Below, piece after piece: positions 24,574-36,459 of a DNA stretch of 64,000 nt (position 1 is the first letter of the stretch; every line of letters starts with the position of its first letter). This DNA comes from Symbiodinium natans (lineage: Eukaryota; Sar; Dinophyceae; Suessiales; Symbiodiniaceae): contig CAJNDS010001114.1 in the NCBI GenBank assembly GCA_905221605.1, positions 124,001 through 188,000 on the forward strand, read 5' to 3'. The notes under the pieces were generated by a model. It did not search any database. It was not told the origin of the DNA and saw only the letters and a list, made by a program, of their open reading frames with translations. The position numbers and the translations under genes were made by a program.

Positions 24574-25000
24574 GCGAAGCGGCAAGTTTGCCAATGACAT
24601 CCAGGAGAAATCGCAGAGTCTCGTCCATGAAGGAATTTGTGCCAGCAGCGCCACCTCACAGCGGTTTTTGGATTTAGGGTTTAGGGTCCCAAGATCCCAA
24701 GATGAGCAGGTTTCACAATCCAAAAGTACCCGCAGCCATCAAACCTCTACAAAGACCGGATCAAGCGGTGGTGGGTTGTCGGACCTACCCCCCACTCGCA
24801 AATGGTTTGCTTGTGCAAGCAGGAGAGAGGAATGCAAATCACGAAGAACAAGATTCTGCCATGGTGCCTATTTTCCTGTTGCAATACAAGAGTATATCGC
24901 AGCCTCTGTGACTGTGTCGGTGTAAGTCTTCAGCTTCGAGACTTGCGGCCGCCCGTCACACGTTGGGGTTCATCTATCACTAAGTTAAGAAATCCTTGAT

Positions 25001-25363
25001 TCGCGGACGAATGTGCGAACGCCTCCCATGCGCCAGCGTCGCGACACGCCTGGGGACTAGTGAAGGTTGTCGTTCGCGGACGAAAATTCGACCACCTCCC
25101 ACGCGCCAGCGCCCAGGGATACGAGAGGGTTGTCGTTTGCGGACGAGAATGCGAATCCTCCCACACGCCAGCATCACGACACGCGACGAAAATGCGAACG
25201 CCTCCCACGTGCCAGGATCGCGACGCACCCGGGACACGAGAGGGTTGTCGTTCGCGGACGAAAATATGAACGCCTCTCACGCGCCAGTGCGCGACACGTC
25301 GGGAACACGCAGAGGGTTGTCGTTCGCGGACGAAAAATTGAACTCCTCCCACACGCCGGCACG
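25001..25363. repeat. GC-rich minisatellite, about six units of 43-73 bp
   Basis: Each unit begins GACGAAAATNCGAACGCCTC and continues CCACGCGCCAGC, with GAGGGTTGTCGTTCGCG at the end. Unit starts are near 25006, 25079, 25142, 25185, 25257 and 25329, giving lengths 73, 63, 43, 72 and 72 bp plus a partial. The 43-bp unit lacks the last third. TTCG-CGGA-CGAA at the unit joint is a small palindrome. Most unit lengths are not all multiples of three, yet several frames stay open on both strands, a by-product of few stop-like words in the unit. I do not call a protein. Confidence 0.92.
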
Positions 25364-26533
25364 ATCTTTGGGCAGGTGCGGCGAGTCCCGCTAACCCTAC
25401 CCCGTGCTTCAAAACATGTTTAGCTTAAAGCGGAAAGCCACGAAATCCATCACGTCGTCCATCCATCCATCATCCATCACGAAATCCATCCATGCATCAT
25501 CGATAAAGAAGAATCTTCCCGAAGACCACCTGCGCTGAAAACCCCTCGCCATGCTTTCGGGAAAAGAACCAGGTTTCAGCTACTAATCCCTACTTTGGAG
25601 TAGACCCTGGAAAAAAACATATACTGTTTGGGTATAAGCAGCTCTAATAGGAGCCCAGAACCAAAAAACGTATTAAGGTAGAGTACTCCAACACCCAGTT
25701 ATTGAACCCCGGCCTTGGAAAAGCACCACCTCCTCAGTGTTCTGACCCTCGACATCCCCCAGGGGGCGTGCCTGGCTTCTGGAGGGCCCGGGCTTATAAG
25801 GAGTCAGTTGAGACATCAAGCGTCTCGGAAACTTAGGTTGTGTGAAGCTCCCTTAGTTGCAGGGTGTGGGGCTCAGGGCTTCAGATGCTTCGCAATTTCT
25901 AGGGCTTGATGGTTCAGGGGCAGTTGAGGCTGAGGGGCTCCGACACGAAGAGTTTGATGCTTTGAAGTGGTTGTCTGAAAGCCATAGTGTCCGTCTAGAT
26001 GCCTAGTAATGCAGCTTTTCGACTTTTGGAAATATTTTCATTGCCCCGCCGATGATCCTTGATGACTCGTGACGGCTCGATGTTTCTATGGCTACCTGCA
26101 ACTAAATTTAGCTAAATTTAGCTCAACACAAGGAAGTCGCAAGAACGCCCAGGAGGAGAACTGCCGCGTTTTGGCAGTGGCCATGTCGCCGCCATCCTCC
26201 GCAAACTGTCGTCTCTGTCATCGAAGATGCAAAGTGGCAGCCCTCTCGGTGAGTGCAGTGCCATCGTCGCCATCGCCGAACCCGTCATTTCGTGGGTCGT
26301 CTGATATTTTTGCCAAAGGTATCAAGAGTCAAACAGGGTTTTCGTTATTGATATTTTTATCACCCTTACTCGCCATATAACCCTCATAAAGCCGTACAAA
26401 TTTTTTCCAGGCCCCCCAAACCTGCCCTGGCAAAGGGGTCGCCTAGGGCACGGGGTTTCCGGGCTCCCAGAACTAGAGCTGTCGTGGCGCGTCGGGGTCA
26501 TGATCGTCGTGACTGTGGTCGTTTTGTAGCACA
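25364..26533. other. gene-free stretch
   Basis: CATC-rich words at 25455-25500 and family F copy 2. The 103-codon + strand frame near 26069 has no recognisable domain. Confidence 0.4.
25585..25700. mobile_element. dispersed repeat family F, copy 2
   Basis: CCCTACTTTGGAGTAGACCC, AACATATACTGTTTGGGTA, AGGAGCCCAGAACC and ACTCCAACACCCAG match copy 1 block by block with scattered substitutions. Confidence 0.7.
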
Positions 26534-26636
26534 AGTTGGGCTTTTCCCCTTTATACTCAGAGTCCTGAAAAGGGATTACAGTACCCCTCCCCCCCCCCCC
26601 CCCCCAATTTTATCCCTGCTAAGGACTGTTGGCTTT
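26534..26636. mobile_element. MITE family B, copy 4, diverged
   Basis: AAGTTGGGCTTTTCCCCTTT at the left and TCCCTGCTAAGGACTGTT near the right match family B with substitutions. A 17-base poly-C run (26589-26605) has grown inside it. Confidence 0.65.
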
Positions 26637-26752
26637 AGGGGAGCGCCCTAAAGTACAAGCGTAGTTCGCGGATGTCCAGAGCTCCCTCGGTTCTCGTGCA
26701 CAGAAGCAGGCGCTGCTGTGGTCTTGGATGTTGCGGGGTTAACAGGATGGGC

Positions 26753-26836
26753 AGTTGGGATGTTCCCCCTTATACTAACAGTCCTGTATTAATGTGCATG
26801 AAAATAGAGGGTACTTTGATCCCTATTAAGGATTGG
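26753..26836. mobile_element. MITE family B, copy 3, right end truncated
   Basis: The left arm AGTTGGGATGTTCCCCCTT is intact and the centre GATCCCTATTAAGGATT is recognisable, but the outer right arm is missing. It lies about 120 bp from another damaged family B copy in the same orientation. Confidence 0.72.
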
Positions 26837-27239
26837 GGAAGGTGAGCTAGTAAGCTCAGTTGTGGATGCCGCGGTGGGCCTGACGTCATTCATTTTTTCA
26901 ATCTGCCGGATAGGAACTCACTCCTCTCAGCATTCTACCGATGCTGCAGGCGGCCTGCTCGCCAGAAGAGGTCTGAGGTCTGCAAATAGAGGGCTTAGCC
27001 GGTGTCTCAGCCATAAAGTGAACTTCTGCCAACTCCCATATCCTTACAGCCTCACACCCACCGACAACCTCACAAACCCCAAACCCCTTAAAATGCCAAA
27101 CCCTCAATTCGCAAAGGCCCTGATCTTTGGCAGCCTCCCAGCCGTTCAGGCCCACGGTGGTGGTCCAGACGCGCTCTTCGCTGTGGTGGCGCTCTGGCCG
27201 AGGCTCTTCACGTTCTTCGCTCCTCGCGCCCTGAGACTC

Positions 27240-27290
27240 TAGGGTTTAGGGTTTAGGGTTTAGGGTTTAGGGTTTAGGGTTTAGGGCTTA
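27240..27290 (+). repeat. telomere-like array, 7 units
   Basis: TTTAGGG, last unit CTTA. Confidence 0.96.
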
Positions 27291-27737
27291 TCCTTCCGAG
27301 GTTGCCGAGCCGTTACACACCTGAAACTCTAAGACAAAAAGATAGCAAGGTATTTCGCAGGTTTTGGAGAGATGCGTTTCAAGGGCTCTATGTATAGAGT
27401 TGAGGATGCAGGGTTTTCAGGGCTTCAGCGTTCTCAACGCTTCAGGCTTTCGGGCCGAGTCTCAGGCATCGAGGAGCCCCATAAATTTGTTCGCCGTTCC
27501 AGTCAGGTCTTTGGGCTGCAGAACTCAGGTTCGCATCTTAGTGTTTGCAGATTGAAGCAACTCGCTCGTCCCAGCTGCAACAGTCGGGGCGGACCGACTT
27601 CTCATGACAAGGCTTTCGATGCGTTCGGTAGAACACCCTGGACCCAAAGCCTAGAAACCGCACATCTCCACACAGAAACTCACACTTACAGGCACCGCCT
27701 GCTTGTGGTCTGCTTCGGATGTCCGTGCCGCACTTGT

Positions 27738-27822
27738 TGAGGGGGTGGGGGTGGTGGTGCTGGTGGTGCTGGTGCTGGTGGTGGTGGTAGTGGTGGTGGT
27801 GCTGCTGCTCTTGCTGTCGCTG
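27738..27822. repeat. GGT/GCT trinucleotide-rich tract
   Basis: GGTGGT, GCTGGT and TGCTGC words for about 85 bp. Confidence 0.92.
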
Positions 27823-30800
27823 TGGCTCATGTCGTCCTTCGTGCCGTGGCTTCCTTAGCTCTTCGTTGGTTGACTTCTGGCCTTTCTGAACTGAATAAGG
27901 GGCGCAGACTCATGCCTCTGACTTGGCTTTTTAGGGGGCATGGCTTCGGCTTTTCGGGTACTGAAGAGCGTGAGGGATGCTCATGCGTAGGCATGTCCAC
28001 AAAAAGCCAGAAGCTTGTTGTCATAAAGCGTAAAGGGGTGCGTGGTGGGAGCGCCTAAGAAGCATGGATCAGTCGGCTTCATCCCTTCAGACTACGAACG
28101 CGAAGGTGAACGCATGGCTCGAAATCCACCGGAGCCCAGCATCCAATCTTGCTCTCCCCTTTCGGCATGACCGTTCCCCTGTACCTTGGCTGCTCTTCAG
28201 AGGGGCTTGAGCTGCATCACACCGAAGAGCAGCAGTAGAACAAGCTAGATTATGCCTTTACATGGGGCAACGCATGCAGCCACAAGGCTAAGCAGAAGCG
28301 AAACTTATAGTGGCATGTGCGGTCTCTGATAGTCTGAGGGAACCTGGGACAAAGTAATCCTAGGGGTGTGCGACAAGTAAAAAGCAAAATTGAACAATTT
28401 AGGAAAACAGGGGACCCCTAAACTAGACCCCACATAGTAGGATCCCCTTATCATAAGGACCCCACGATGGTACCCTCCCAAATATCGTAACCCCCCCCCC
28501 CAGCTGAACGGTTTAAACCAGAAGCCAGGAGGTCAGACTCTTGTCCAGGACGTGCTGGCCTCAGTCGAAAGCAGCTTCTGCCACTGTTTGCAACCCCGGA
28601 GGGCATCCAGATAAACCCTAAAACCCTAAGGCCCTAAGATGAAGCCTTCTCCCCAAGTAGTCACGACATGCCCTACGACGAGGAGCTAGCGCATACGACA
28701 CTTGTCCAGGTTTCGGGGGGTTACAGTAGTGGGCTTAATGAAGTCTTCGTGGGTGAGAGTGTGGCTTCTAGGAGAACCCTTGAAAGCTTCTCTGGAGAAT
28801 GATGTTGCCCATCATGAATCAGGGCTTGTATGGAGACGGCTGAAGAGGCTCCTCACATACAATTCATCTTCACCTAGTGAAGCTTCTTGTTGTGGAGCGC
28901 TTGCAAATCTTGTTTGCACTTATAAACGGCCCATAGGCAGGCCATGGATACCTGCATTCCAAGCAGACTGGAAGCGTCAAAGCTTCACGCGTTCGCAGCT
29001 CACAGGTTTAACTGACTTGGAGGCACATGGATCGCGGTTGGGGTGAGAATTCTGTGTCGTGTGAGCCAAAAACGTCAATTGGGCCTAGGCTGAGCTCTAA
29101 AATGAAGCCATGCTTGCAAACTGTCGATGGGAAGCCCACCACAGCCCAAAACCATTCCAGCTTTCTAAGGAGATGAACAAGGAAGTGAAACATCACTCTT
29201 TCTCGGGGCCTTTTCTCTTGCATAGCCATGCAGAAACTTGTCGCGGCAGGTCGTGTGAATTTCTATCAAAGCTCGGCCAAAGAGGAGCTTGAAATCGAAG
29301 CAAAGAAGCCATGGCAGAACAACCTCGAACTCTGAACCCAAGTTGCGGAAGAAGCTGTCGATCAACTGGTTCGCTTGAGCTTGTCCAGAACCCTTGGGGC
29401 AACCTGCTTGTCGCCCCATTGCGCAGGATTAGGGCGTAGGGAGGAGGTGGAGGACTGTGAAAGCTTGTACCAATCTACAAACTAAGCCCTCTTGATGAGG
29501 ACAAGCCTGACAGCGGGAATCTACATCCGTGGATCAGACAGCCTTGCCGTTCTATCCAATATTGCGAGGTGTGCATAATCTGGCGTAATTATGAACTCTT
29601 CAAGTACCTGCACACATGTACATGCCCGGGCCACTGGGCTCAATAGGCTCAACTGCTAGGGTTGCAACCGAACAGGGGTCACGATGGTGAGAAACACTCG
29701 ACGGCGCATGCAGTGAGGTCAGTTTTCAAGTGGGGTTCGAATGAGATCCTGGTCAGGCAGATGGCTAACAACGGAGCCTTCTCCTGCACAGCCAGGCCAG
29801 AAATGAGATCCAGCTTCTGCTGGGACCTCCACGAGCCTTGTGCTGAAAGTCTAAGCAAGGTTTAGCTCTGAAGGCCACATTTGGGGCTTATGGGCGGCCT
29901 GATGTGTCTTTCTGTGCCTGGTAGAACCCTGAAGTCCTCGATGCTGCCTGATGTGAGAAGGCTCCAAGGATGCTATTCTTTCTGCTTGATGCAGGGCTGC
30001 CGGTACTTGCGCTCACAAAGGCGACGCCGGGACAATAGACATCAAGCTCATTGGCGTTTACGCTGCCTGCTGACATGATAAGCGTTCTTGTTCCTGAGTC
30101 TCCGAGAATGTAGGGCTTCGCTAAACGTAACCAGGCCCCTAAACTCGCTCAGGCTGAAATGGGCCTCTGCTCCAGTTTCAAGAACTTGAGGGCTTGCCTA
30201 AACTTTTGCCGAGGCAAGGGTCCGCTGGAAATCGTTACTCTGCTTAAGCCTTGATTTCCGAATCAAAAAGTCTGGGGCTTGTTGAACAGAAGGCGGGTAA
30301 ATTCTGTAAGTTCTAGAACTTGCGGTTCAAGTTTAAATGCAGCCAAGCCATTCACGAAGCCTTCCGTGCAGGCCCTACTCGACCCTAATTCCCTCGACTT
30401 TCCCTCAAAGGATTCAAGTCATGTCGTGCTCATGCCGCTCCCGACTTGTGGGCTACGCAATGCTGAGCCGATGCCCTGAAGCCTGAACCCAGGCCTGGTG
30501 AGGCCCCTCTTACACCCTTAAAGGCCTCTTCAAAGTTTACCTCATCCCGTAGCTCTCAACGGCTGAGGGGCTCCACGGATGAGTTGGCGGTGCAGTTGGT
30601 CATGCGCGTCGTTTTGTGAGATTCCTGGTCAGCTTAACGGTTTCTGACAAGGGTCAAAAAAGGTTGTAGGGTCTTAAGGGTTTTTGGAAGATGTTCAAAC
30701 AGTCTGCCGTTTCTGTTTTGGGGTGTGCGGCTCAGGGCTCGGGGGCCCACTGCATCCGATCCAAATCATCAACCACATTATTTGCGTGTCGCGTAGACGT

Positions 30801-31446
30801 CTCTATTTCGGCCGCCGAAAACAAGTAAGGCTATACAGGGAGACACTCACAGTTCTTAAGCGCAAAAACAGATTGGCGCGCATAAGCTGGACGTTTAAGC
30901 TGGCAGAACGCATGCCTGAACTCACCGTAGCCTTTCTTACTTCGAGAAGCCTTTGAAACGAACATCCAGTTCCCGCATGCGACAAAAACAGCAAACCTAG
31001 TTGATGCCCAAACCATGAACCCCAAACCGAAACTTGAGGCCGTACAAGCCCTCAAGCCTTACTGCACAATTCAAGGCCTGAATGAGAGGCACGCAACTTA
31101 AGGCAGAAGCGCTGAATCAACCCCAAGACTTGCATTTTTCTTTTGACCGCTACGCGCATGTTGTCCTTCTCTTCGTTTATTCCGTTTCCGTGATTGTCCT
31201 CGAAGAGTATGAAACCACATGCTATGGAACATGTGGGAAGAGTTCGGTGGTTGGGGTGGGGGTGGGACGCAAGCCTAGGGGTGTGAGCCGACCTACACCC
31301 TCAGTCCCCAAATTCCCAAGTTGAGTTTTGTCCCCAAGGCTCCACCGTGTCGCTGACGTTGGCGGTCGCATTGCATCCGTTGAAGCCTGGGCCGCATCAG
31401 GGTCCAAATTGGTTCCCCCCGCCCCCCCCTCCCAGCGAGGCAAAGA
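27823..31446. other. longest stretch with few telomere-like words
   Basis: About 3.6 kb with an 11-base poly-C run near 28492 and almost no arrays. Frames reach 114 codons (28702-29046, +) but overlap others and lack known motifs. If a spliced gene exists in the first 57 kb, this is one of the more likely places, but I cannot support exons. Confidence 0.35.
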
Positions 31447-31464
31447 CCCCCCCCCCCCCCCCCC
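31447..31464. repeat. poly-C run (18)
   Basis: C homopolymer 42 bp before MITE A copy 2. Confidence 0.96.
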
Positions 31465-31506
31465 TCCCCCAAAGGTGAAAAAACAGACTGCTCGAAACAG
31501 GCCTTT

Positions 31507-31618
31507 CTACTATTTGCTTTAAGAACCCCGAAAAAATAGAAATGAGCAAATCTTCCTTACAAGGGCAAGATAGGGATTTTTTTATTGTGTTTTTTGGGGG
31601 TTCTCAAGCAAATAGTAG
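31507..31618. mobile_element. MITE family A, copy 2 (112 bp)
   Basis: Ends are CTACTATTTGCTTTAAGAAC and the inverse ending CAAGCAAATAGTAG. The interior TCTTCCTTACAAGGGCAA resembles copies 1 and 3. Flanks CTTT and CTTG are only a partial target duplication. Confidence 0.8.
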
Positions 31619-31667
31619 CTTGTTAGAGGCAGATCACGGTCGAAGCAAGACTGAAGGACCGGGGCAA

Positions 31668-31735
31668 GGGTTTAGGGTTTAGGGTTTAGGGTTTAGGGTT
31701 TAGGGTTTAGGGTTTAGGGTTTAGGGTTTAGGGTT
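31668..31735 (+). repeat. telomere-like array, about 10 units
   Basis: Perfect TTTAGGG repeats, 50 bp after MITE A copy 2. Confidence 0.97.
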
Positions 31736-33269
31736 ACAGAAGGCACGAAGCAGAGGAGGCGGGGGACTCCCAAGCCGGATCATCGTGCCACGCTAGACCC
31801 CACAACCACATCAAACATCCCAAGGGGCGGCCCCACTCGTAGAAGTCCTGGACTGTCTCCTCACCGTGGCCAGGTGCCTTTGAGTGCTTCTCGGCAGGCT
31901 TCTGAGGGGGTTGAAAGCGTTTAGGGCTTCTGGGGGTGAGGGTTTGGGTGTCAGGACTTTGGGTGCGAGGGCTTCCTATCTCCTGACTTGTTTTGTTGCT
32001 GGTGCGATTTGGAGTTGACAGCTTCATGGAACAAAAGAGGGGACTGGACTGTTGGCGGCACATGACCTTGCCATGTCTTCCACTCGGGCGTACGAGCAAA
32101 ACGTGCCGGAACTTGTCGCGCACACTAGGCGCTTCTGTTTTGCGGCCCCACAAAACAAGAAGGGGATGGCAGGAAAGCAGAAGGAGGGCCAGGCAAGGAT
32201 GAAGAACAAAGCACGTGGCAGGACGTCATGCGGCTCGCCTCAACCAAACTCTGTCTTCTCTCAAAGCAGAAACACCCCACAGACAGGCCACGGAACCACG
32301 CATCTCCAGTTTTGGATCCAGGGTTGGAAGCTTCCAGGAGATCAGGAGTGGGTCTGGAGGATACCAGGGAGGCCATAGGAGTGATCCGAAGACCCCTAAG
32401 TTGGAGACCTCGCAGAGGCTTATCGGACGTAGGCACAGGGCTTTGCATTTTTGCATCGTTCATGGCCTCTGAGTGCAGGAATTATCTCTACCGCTAGAAC
32501 AAGTACCCCCCCCTGGAATGCAGTTAAGAACCGGCATCGAGAAAACAACAATCAACCGTCATTGTGTGGTCAATTCTGGCCTGTGGCCTTGCTTTATTTT
32601 CGACGACGCATTGGGGCTGAGGGTGCATTGAAGGGCATCGGAATGTTCGTACTCTGTCTTACCCTAAATCCGAAACACCCCAAACCTTAAACGAAAAACG
32701 TGGTGCCTGAACTCCTGAGCTGTCAAACGAGAGCTCTCAAACACGTCGTGCCTTGAGGTGGATCCCCATGATCGGCATAGGGCGCTTGGCAGCATTTGTG
32801 GTGGGGAACTCCTTGAGCTTTGAGCAGTGAGTACGGCAGTACTGTCGATGCTTCGGGAGAAAATTGACGTCTGTATATAATTTGGGGAAGAATGTGCGTG
32901 CGTGTGTGTGTGTGTGTCTGTCGATTCCAAATTTCCAAATTGTAGGGGAGATTCATGGTGAAATTGAACTTGAGGGTCTGCCCTGCCCAACACGCTGGCC
33001 ATGAAACTTGTAAGAGCCCCTGAAATGCAAACAGCAAGGGTCATATGAGCCAAAGTAATCAGCACTGACAGGATCGCTCGAGGTTTTAGGTTAGGTTTGG
33101 GGAGAATACAGGGTTGAGGTTTCCAACTGAGAGTCTGTTGTTTTTTGAGTCGCCCAAACAAAAGCTTCATTTGCTTTCCCCAAGAAATCGACCACCCAGC
33201 GGCGAAGCCCTGCACACTGGCCGCCGCAGCCAGCTTCGAAGACAGCCTCTTCTTACGATCTAGACCCAA
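31736..33269. other. gene-free stretch
   Basis: A GT repeat at 32898-32921. Frames up to 201 codons on the minus strand (32664-33269) cross that repeat and overlap + strand frames; no domain is recognised. Confidence 0.4.
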
Positions 33270-33372
33270 GAGGAACCTAGGAATACAGAAAAAGGGGTGC
33301 CCTTTTTGGGTTTCAAGGGGGGGCTTCGAAGGGAACCCAAACCCTTAAGAAAACACTCTGGGTTCCAGTGAT
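33270..33372. mobile_element. dispersed repeat family J, copy 1
   Basis: GGAACCTAGGAAT, GGGGTGCCCTTTTTGGG, GGGGCTTCGAAGGGAACC and ACTCTGGGTTCCAGTG occur in the same order as at 39210. Outer ends are weakly inverse. Confidence 0.6.
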
Positions 33373-33735
33373 TGGGGACTTCAGGCCCAGGGTTCGAGGT
33401 GACATCGCGGGAATCAGGAGGTCCTCCAAACATCGAACAGCCCAGGAGAACCCAGGCGACGCACGAAGACTTTTATCGGGTGTCGGCAAGCCGCAACTAA
33501 ACCAGAACAGCAAGCAACGCCCAAGTATTAGGGTCGAGAAAGAAGGAGGAAGGTACCGGAATACGCCACAGAACTTCAGTCCAACAAGCTCCGAAGAGCA
33601 AAGCTCGATGCCGAACATTCGTAACCCGTCATTTGCAACTTACAAACCCGAGCGCAGACCTCCTTACAATCCCTAAAGCTGCCGAAGCCGCGCTTTGGAG
33701 AAAGGGGGGCTGGGAAGGGCTTTGCCCTAAATCCT

Positions 33736-33878
33736 AAACCCTATATAAACCCCATATAAACCCTGTATAAACCCTATATACACCCTATATAAACCCCATA
33801 TAAACCCCGTATAAACCCTATATACACCCTATATAAACCCTATATAAACCCCATATAACCACTATAGAAACCCTATTT
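33736..33878. repeat. 11-bp telomere-derived minisatellite with 44-bp higher-order unit
   Basis: About 13 units of AAACCCTATAT. Units 2-5 and 6-9 repeat the same variant series (CCCCATAT, CCC-GTAT, CCCTATAT, then ACACCCTATAT), so a four-unit block of 44 bp has itself been duplicated. Confidence 0.92.
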
Positions 33879-34329
33879 GGAGCTCGGGTGGCCGTTGGAT
33901 GTGGTATGTTGAGATTTTGGGTAGCGAAGGTGTCCGGAGCCCGAAGCATCACGCAGCCAATGACAGCGGATCCGCTGAGAAATCATGCGCCCCGTGCAAA
34001 AAAGCAAGTGTTGCGAACAGGTTTCTCGATCGGATGGCACACCCTAAACCCGGAACCCTAAACCCGAAACCCTACCACACTTCGTGTGCTTTCTAGGAGT
34101 GCTACGTCTCGGGCCACCTGTGAAGTTGAAATTGGGGCAGTTGAGGGTTTTGTCAGCTTAGGGCTTTTGGAGCTTTGGGGTACGAGCATGTCATCTTGAA
34201 CTCATGCGGATGATACGTCCATCCCCTTAGAGTCACAGATTCCAGCAGCAGTCCGCAACACCTAAACCCTCCCCCGCAACATAAATACCCAAAGCTTCAG
34301 CAACAGAAGCCGAACCCCTGAACAATGAA

Positions 34330-34435
34330 CCCAAAGAGTCCATGCCACTAAAAAGTATATACTTGGGCCTTAAAGGGGTCCCTATATGGCAGCTTGAGGG
34401 TCCAAATGTTTACTTGAGTACATGGATTCTTAGGG
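34330..34435. mobile_element. MITE family C, copy 2 (106 bp)
   Basis: CCCAAAGAGTCCATGCCAC at the left and GTACATGGATTCTTAGGG at the right match copy 1. It also shares ATATACTTGGGCCTTAAAGG and GGTCCCTATATGGCAGCTTG-type interior words. Confidence 0.72.
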
Positions 34436-36132
34436 GAGCCAGTACAAGGAAAGGTCGGACTGCAGCTTGGCTGCTCGGAAGCCAGCCAAGAACAGAGGCG
34501 GCCGCCGGACCCATATCCAGCGCAGTAAATCCCTGGCAACTGTCGGGTTGAGGGAGTGTAGAGCTAGCAGGGCTATGAGGAGCTAGGGATTTTAGAGCCA
34601 GCGGGCTATGAGGGCTTTGTTTGAGGGTTTGGACAGTTCAGGGTGACTATATAGCCTCTTGCGGGTTAGACCGCTTGCTGGAGCTTTGGGCTTCAGCTTC
34701 ATAACAGCGTTGTCTCCCTGGAACTCAATACCCCGAATCGTTCAGCCCCAAGAGGTCGACAACAAGGCGATCACAAACTGAATCCACCTCGTGATAGGGT
34801 CCACCCAAAGTCCCTAGAGGCGAAGAAAGCTTGGACACAAGTGTGCTCACCACGATGTTGCCCCGGTCCCTTACCTTCAACCATCTCTCGTTGAAATCCC
34901 AAGTCCTAAGCCCACTGAAAGCACTACACCCTGTATCGATTCCCTAGATCCATGACCTGGCCCATAAACCTCCAACCAATGCAGGCGCATGCGCGGCCAA
35001 GCGGCTGGAGGAGTCCACGCAAGGAACTCGCACCAGCTCGAGCCTCGTTTGAGGGTGTCGGATGCTTTTGCCCAAGGCTGAGAGTTAAAGACAGGGGTTT
35101 CATCCTAAACCCCAAGCGCTCTAAACCCTAAAGCCCCAAAGCTACTCACAAATCGGTACCATGATTACCGAAACTCCTTCCTTGGAACTGCCAAGCTGCC
35201 CAAAGGAACCACACATTTCAACATCTGACCCCAGTCCACCTCTAAGACTTCTGGCAAGTGGGGGCTAGTGTGTAGGAACCTGAAACGCAGTGCCGCAACT
35301 CTGATTGCCAGGCAAAGGCACGGTTTCTTGAAGATAGATCTGGTGCCAACTTAGCCATGCCCTCACACACTAATAACACTCCGCGGGCCTTGCACGCATC
35401 GAGTGAACTACATCTTTGAACGCCATCATATTCACGATTTACAGTCAGTAGTGTGCGTAATCAGACTAGCAAGAGTGAAGGCCATCAGAAAATGGCGACA
35501 AGAACAGTGAACCATGTCACACATTCTCTGGAACACCATGCACGTTGGCTTCGCAAACCTTCGATCGGCCAGCAGTTCCTCCTCACAAGCCGGCCTTTTC
35601 TCGGGACTACTGAGCGGACGCTTTGTTCTTTTGCACACAGCTGTCCAGTCTTCCTTCACCCGAACATTCGCCGAAGCGGCTGCCCCTTTCGCGGCCCTTT
35701 CCCGTGCCCGGGAATTCAGACCCAAGCTACGAAACCACATCGATAGGCAATATAAGCACGGCATAAGATAGTCTAAGCATGGCCCCTTTCGCAGCCCTTT
35801 GCGCCACCCTTTCCTGGGCGGTGGTTTTGCCGCAATTCAAAAACACAATCCGATGGATGTTCCGGACTCTCGGGTGGCCCCCATGCCGGCCACTTGGCCC
35901 AAAGCACAGCCCTGTACGAGCGCTGGGGCAACAGACCCTTGGAATAACATCCCCAACCCTAAGCCCTAAACCCCATACACACAATTTCCTTCAACCCTCA
36001 GCCACCTCGAACAAATCGCGAATCTGCCATCCCTACGCTGGCCTCACGAAACACTTCAAGCGATTCCGCCTAGGATAGCCCTTAAACCACTCCGAATTGT
36101 TTTTGTTGAGTAGGATCCTCTTGAGCCCAATA
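34436..36132. other. gene-free stretch
   Basis: Frames of about 100 codons overlap on both strands at 35432-35771; none shows a known motif. Confidence 0.4.
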
Positions 36133-36250
36133 GGTTGGGATGTCCCCCCCCCCCCCCCCCCCCTATACGAACAGTCCTTCATAGGGATGATTCTAGGGGG
36201 TACTATCATCCCTATTAAACACTGCTAGTATAAGGGGGAACATCCCAACC
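36133..36250. mobile_element. MITE family B, copy 1 (118 bp)
   Basis: The left end starts GGTTGGGATGT and the right end closes with ACATCCCAACC; the inverted arms continue through GTATAAGGGG-type sequence for about 30 bp. It is flanked by the 4-bp repeat AATA (36129-36132 and 36251-36254). A 20-base poly-C run interrupts the left arm. Confidence 0.85.
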
Positions 36251-36384
36251 AATAGGGGAAAGTATAAGAATGTTTCAAGAGCCTAGCGAGCCGAGAAGCA
36301 GCTTCTTGATGAACTCTGCCTCGTTTGGCCCTTTCGTGGTGCTGTCTGGCAGGTGAAACTGCCTGCCGCCACAACATCACTCTT

Positions 36385-36459
36385 CCCTAGACCCTAAACC
36401 CTAAACCCTAAACCCTGAACCCTAAGCCCTAAGCCCCAAACCCCAAGCCCTAAACCCTT
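36385..36459 (-). repeat. telomere-like tract
   Basis: CCCTAAA, CCCTGAA, CCCTAAG and CCCCAAA units. Confidence 0.92.

Noticed and set aside
25001-25363. CRISPR-like array
   Set aside because: Unit lengths vary and there are no constant repeats with unique spacers; context is eukaryotic.
24930-25423. Overlapping Arg-rich frames of up to 160 codons
   Set aside because: By-product of the minisatellite, open on both strands and in several frames.
29725-29760. tRNA B-box-like GGTTCGAAT
   Set aside because: No A box or cloverleaf can be drawn around it.
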